A stretch of DNA of 64,000 nt. It comes from Symsagittifera roscoffensis. Lineage: Eukaryota; Xenacoelomorpha; Acoela; Convolutidae. Made by a program: the position numbers and the translations under genes. This document shows positions 60,340 to 64,000 of this stretch, one piece after another (the first letter of the stretch is position 1; each line of letters opens with the position of its first letter). The DNA is taken from NCBI RefSeq assembly GCF_963678635.1, contig NC_087066.1, forward strand, positions 18,989,877 through 19,053,876, in the 5' to 3' direction. The notes under the pieces are model-generated. The model saw nothing but the letters and a program-made list of their open reading frames with translations. It did no database searches and was not told where the DNA came from.

Positions 60340-60900
60340 ATTCATTGGCAGAGCTGTCCCTTCTCAGATTTCAGTTAAGCAAATACGCTATGAGGGTTAA
60401 GTGTGTTTTTTTGCAAAAGCGGATTTAGCAGTTTTGGGGCGGTGAAATTTTTTTACGAGTTCTGTAACAAGAGCTCATTCCTCTGAAGTTTTGTGTTGCT
60501 GGGGATTCTGCTACCGAAACTGAGACTGAAATTCCGGATTTGTTTATCAATACTTTACATTGCAAAAGCTAATCCACGGAGTCCCCGGTTGAACACAAAC
60601 AGTTAATTAATCGCGAATTCATTGATTTTTTGTTTTAGTTGCTCTCTGGTACTCAAACTTTTTCTGGTTTTTAATGAGATAGTTTAGCATTTGAGTTTTG
60701 GAAAAAAGTATGGATTTTTTCAAACTTCTCGACTTTTCTTCAAATTAAAGGATCAAAGAAGCGCTTTGAAGATCGGTCTGAACTGTCGGTAAAAAAAAAC
60801 AATCAGGGCTAGAATTTTGTCTTAAATAAGTTAACAGAAATACAAATAGGTACCGTATTACCAAACTAGGCTGCAGCAGTACATAGTTCATCACTGAGGG
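60340..60900. repeat. Decayed third copy of the tandem unit's flank
   Basis: TCAGATTTCAGTTAAGCAAAT at 60366 matches 56240 and 57945. The AGGGCTAGAATTTTGTCTTAAATAAG block at 60806 matches 58912 and 56489. The coding part of the unit is not recognisable here. A (TTG)5 microsatellite follows at ~60949. Confidence 0.45.
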
Positions 60901-61519
60901 CAAAATTGATTTTTTTTGATAAACACTTGACAAAAACCATCAAAACATTATTGTTGTTGTTGTTGTGGATTCTCAGAATAAATATGATGGGACTCCATCA
61001 AGGTCGCACCTTCTCAAAAATTCTTCCATACATCCCTACAGTTTCGAGAATCACAAAAAAGTGTCCAGGCCACGGGTTTATCTCGCTGAATTTTGCCATT
61101 TGGTAAGACTGCCTGAATTTCAGAAAAATCAGTTAAAACCCCACTGGGTTGACGGAATCATTTTTTCAGGCCAATGGTATTCCGTCCGTGATAAGTTGAA
61201 ACATACTTCAGCGCAAGCTTTCACTGTGTGATATTATTGAGGCTAGAGGTAGGGCCGTTATTAGTTTTTGTATTTAATACAGAAATTATTCTTTTTAGTT
61301 GTATTTGCAAATCCTTGTCCCTATTAAAAAAACTCAACATTTTTAGTAGCTTGCAACTTTGTACAGAAACAGTTAAGGACAGTGCATTAGTTTTTGTATT
61401 AGAGTTAAATAATCCCTTTCATAACTGTTTGTCTCCCATTTTTGCACTCATTTTTGGAAGTTTTCTTGTTCGATAAATTTATGCGACATACGATGCTGCA
61501 GAAGTTATTATTTTCAGAA

Positions 61520-61674
61520 AGGGAAATTACCTTATTGTGTAAAGATTGCTTGACTTGTATCCACCCAAAGTTACTTGATGAGGAGCGCCTATCGCTACAT
61601 TTTGTTTTTAAAAAGTCTCGTTTGGTTTTGCCTCCCGAGTTATTCAATGGTTTGACACTTGGTATTTTTGTCAA
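61520..61674 (+). CDS. Possible exon of an LRR-like gene
   Basis: Open frame bounded by a good acceptor (TTATTATTTTCAG|AAAGGG) and donor (GTCAAG|GTACAC). Encodes LLCKDCLTC followed by LVLPPELFNGL, an LRR-like segment. Partner exon candidate at 61912-62102 keeps phase 0. No start or upstream exon identified, so support is limited. Confidence 0.3.
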
Positions 61675-61911
61675 GGTACACTTCAAATTTTTTTTGCTTC
61701 AAAACTTTCCAGTACTGGCCCATTGATAAAAATTGATTTTAAATTTTTCTTGAAAATATATTTTTACATTTATCAGAATCCTCATCCATTTTTTTTTTAA
61801 CACAAAATGAAAATGGTCCCAGTAAAGACCACTGATGAACACCCATTGTTACATTTTTTGATGTTGAGATGATATTGTCACCTTTTAATAAATGCGTTCT
61901 GTTCTCAGAGA

Positions 61912-62102
61912 AGCTTGATAAAGTTTCAATAGAAGCCCTGCTCCGATATTTGTTTTTTTTTGTTCAAAAAATTCATGACGAGGAACTTCATGGATTGCTT
62001 TCGATAAAAAAAATTAGTAGACCTTCGCTTCATTATTTCGATTCTCATGAAAATGCTCAAAGATTGCTGACAACGGACTTTTGTTTCACAAAAACGTGTT
62101 GA
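61912..62102 (+). CDS. Possible terminal exon of the same LRR-like gene
   Basis: With acceptor CTCAGAG|AAGCTT the frame continues from the preceding exon to a TGA at 62100-62102. Encodes a charged stretch (KIHDEELHGLL) and ends FCFTKTC. Family not recognised; prediction rests on splice-site fit and continuity alone. Confidence 0.25.
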
Positions 62103-63418
62103 CTAAATTTCACGAGTTTAGCAACAGTTTGTAGAAGTATTCAAGAAATTTGAACTAAAGGTCGGCTTTGAAGTAGGCCCATTTTTGAAAATTATTTTCA
62201 ATAAAAAAACTCATTGGTTTTGCTGAAGTCTTTTCAAAAACGGAGGTGGGCCTTTGAAGCCCTTATTTTTAGTCACGCCCAGTTCCCACAAAATATCACT
62301 GAGTTTGTTCTGAGATAGTTTAGAATTTGTTTGAGAAATTTTATGTCACCGCATAAAAAAACTGGCTGGTTTTTTTTGGTGTGGTTTGAGTTTAAAAACT
62401 TTGGCAGCCATAACATTTGTATCTATGATTGCTTTATGTTGGTCGATTATAAGGGCAGAAAACCGAACAAAGTGAAACTTTTTTTGTACCTCTATGCATA
62501 TACGGGGAGATGTGGATTCAATTTATATGAAGTCTTTCACAGCTATTAGTACCTCCACATGTTACGGGGTAGTTTGCGGTCCGCGCTAAAATTAGAATAA
62601 TCAATTAATTTGAGTTTATGTCATCTATTTGGTCGTTTAGCCAGGTTCGCTCACTAAAGGTACAGAAGCTGCACAATGATTTAAAGATGAAACAATTTTA
62701 CTTATACGTGCCAAATTTGATAAACTCCTGGCATTCAGCATTATATATTTTATGTACATTAGTCTTTAGTGGGTTGCTTTCTTTCATCAACCTTTACTAG
62801 AACATCGTCTTGTACAAAAAAAGCTACGAATTTTCAAACTACTAGTTGGCACATTTGCATTTAGTAATTTTCGTCTTTTCTGGAAACATAATTTTTCTTT
62901 CATTGAAGCTTCTTAGTTTGAGGCGGGCAGTACAAAAATCCCTAGCTTTTTCAAGTTATCCCTCAATATCTCGTTTCTGGCAAATGTTTATTTTGTATGT
63001 CACTCACTTGAAAGCGTTGTCATAGTAACCTTTGGTTTGGTATGATTATCCTAAAACTTTCCCTGACAATGAAAATTCTCCATATTTACAATCACTCTAA
63101 ACTTTTCAAAAATTTCTTTTTGCTCTCATCTGCTGTGAAAGTTTTCTTTTTTCTTCGAAACATCCTTGTTTTCAGAATTTATTGTTGAAATCTTACACTT
63201 CTCATCACATTGTGAAAATCATTCCTCTTCTTTTTGTCTGCTCGATCACTTTGTTTCATTGAAATTTTTTGAATAAGATTTCTGCTTCCTCCGTACATTT
63301 TTGGTCAACACGGTAGTTTTTGAATTAACAATTTGTTCTATTGCGGTTTCTATCACAGGTCTTCAATTAGTGGCTGCCGGTACAATTTCATTCCCGATAA
63401 TGTCTTCGATGTGAATTT
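62103..63418. other. AT-rich spacer without supported gene
   Basis: Short ORFs at 62331-62549 and 62618-62800 show no domain or splice structure. Nothing else recognised. Confidence 0.35.
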
Positions 63419-63745
63419 ATCTTTTAGTTGCTGAAGTGTAGCATCCTAAAATATCAGAGTTTGTGTTAGCTGCGTCACATACATTTCAAAGAAGCATTAC
63501 CCTCCTTCCCAGTTCTTTGATGCCCTTTAGCGTCACAGGAGACAAACCAGGACATTTGTATTCATATGCAACGTCGCGTCTCCCACGCGTCTCCAGATGC
63601 ATCCCACACAATAGTACATGTCACTCATAGATGACATCAGTGCAATTTTGAACGATTTGATTTTTAGTTAACACGTGCAATAGCCAAGTGTTTGGCTATC
63701 ACACCTTTAGGTATTACATATGTTTGATAGACTGAACACAGACAT
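63419..63745 (+). mobile_element. Isolated copy of the retroelement leader and gag start
   Basis: Plus-strand match to 35940-36250 read on the minus strand: GCTGAAGTGTAGCATCCTAA, then TCCCAGTTCTTTGATGCCC and GTCTCCCACGCGTCTCC, then the gag ATG at 63619 (MSLIDDISAILND) and ATCACACCTTTAGG. Homology stops near 63745. No recognisable LTR precedes it. A stop (TAA) falls 18 codons after the ATG. Confidence 0.8.
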
Positions 63746-64000
63746 TTTTTGAATGAAAAAATGATAATTTTGACTTGCCAGAAATCTGTACCAGGTTTAA
63801 ATTTCACTGGGAAGGAGCACGCTACTGTAGCGCAAATGAATTGGAAATTGAACGAACTAATCTGATCCGCAATTAGTTCGGTAGTTCTTATTTTGGAAAC
63901 AAAGAACTGATCGAACAAAAACCAATTAAACTCAGAGAATCAAAACTATTTCTGTTTTGTTTTATTATAAAAAAAGTAAAACAGTGGACAATTTTATTTT
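63746..64000. other. Window end without recognised feature
   Basis: A palindromic word (AACTAATCTGATCCGCAATTAGTT) lies around 63855-63880. No gene supported. Confidence 0.3.

Noticed and set aside
60941-60965. TTG microsatellite as part of a coding repeat
   Set aside because: Only about five units, in a region without a supported reading frame.
61405-61686. 93-codon minus-strand ORF
   Set aside because: Overlaps the better supported plus-strand exon candidate with splice sites; no domain.

Overview
The window is AT-rich, intron-bearing animal DNA from a draft assembly with a 200-N gap at 37420-37619. No bacterial, CRISPR, rRNA or tRNA feature was seen. Spliceosomal GT/AG introns of 190 and 371 bp, a TATA-box promoter and several transposon classes point to an invertebrate metazoan. 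I cannot name the species. Host coding content is low, and most of the window is mobile DNA in various stages of decay.

Layout. (1) 1-9235 holds plus-strand, heavily broken fragments of the envelope and 3'-accessory part of an LTR retroelement, in at least three partial copies; a fourth lies at 12595-13430. (2) 8404-16750 is a young tandem duplication of about 4.2 kb. (3) 10925-12470, 15085-16790 and, in reverse orientation, 18380-19410 hold a diverged array built on a core of about 45 bp containing TGAGTCA. (4) 19852-36610 is a minus-strand, 16.76-kb Ty3/Gypsy-type LTR element: LTR, leader, gag, protease, RT-RNase H, integrase with GPY/F end, membrane/envelope region, an intact 300-codon accessory ORF, LTR. 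Nearly all of it is disrupted except the accessory ORF. (5) 37990-41148 is a cluster of short TIR elements with 8-bp target duplications. It surrounds and invades a three-exon gene (38542-40023) for a secreted serine-protease homologue that has lost all three catalytic residues and gained a His/Cys-rich insert. (6) 41880-44547 has an LTR with its 3' flank, an inverted solo LTR and a non-autonomous hAT element. (7) 44548-54350 is gene-poor and carries diverged repeats, one more TIR element and a 107-bp perfect direct repeat next to a hairpin. (8) 54438-60900 has an unrecognised cysteine-containing gene, a broken tandem paralogue and decayed further copies, interrupted by a foldback element. (9) 61520-62102 may hold two exons of an LRR-like gene. 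(10) 63419-63745 is a copy of the retroelement leader and gag start.

The two observations I rate highest are the triple-dead, probably metal-binding protease homologue and the retroelement accessory ORF, which has a diverged, independently decayed relative at 6607-7225. Two copies in separate lineages suggest an undescribed retroelement protein family.
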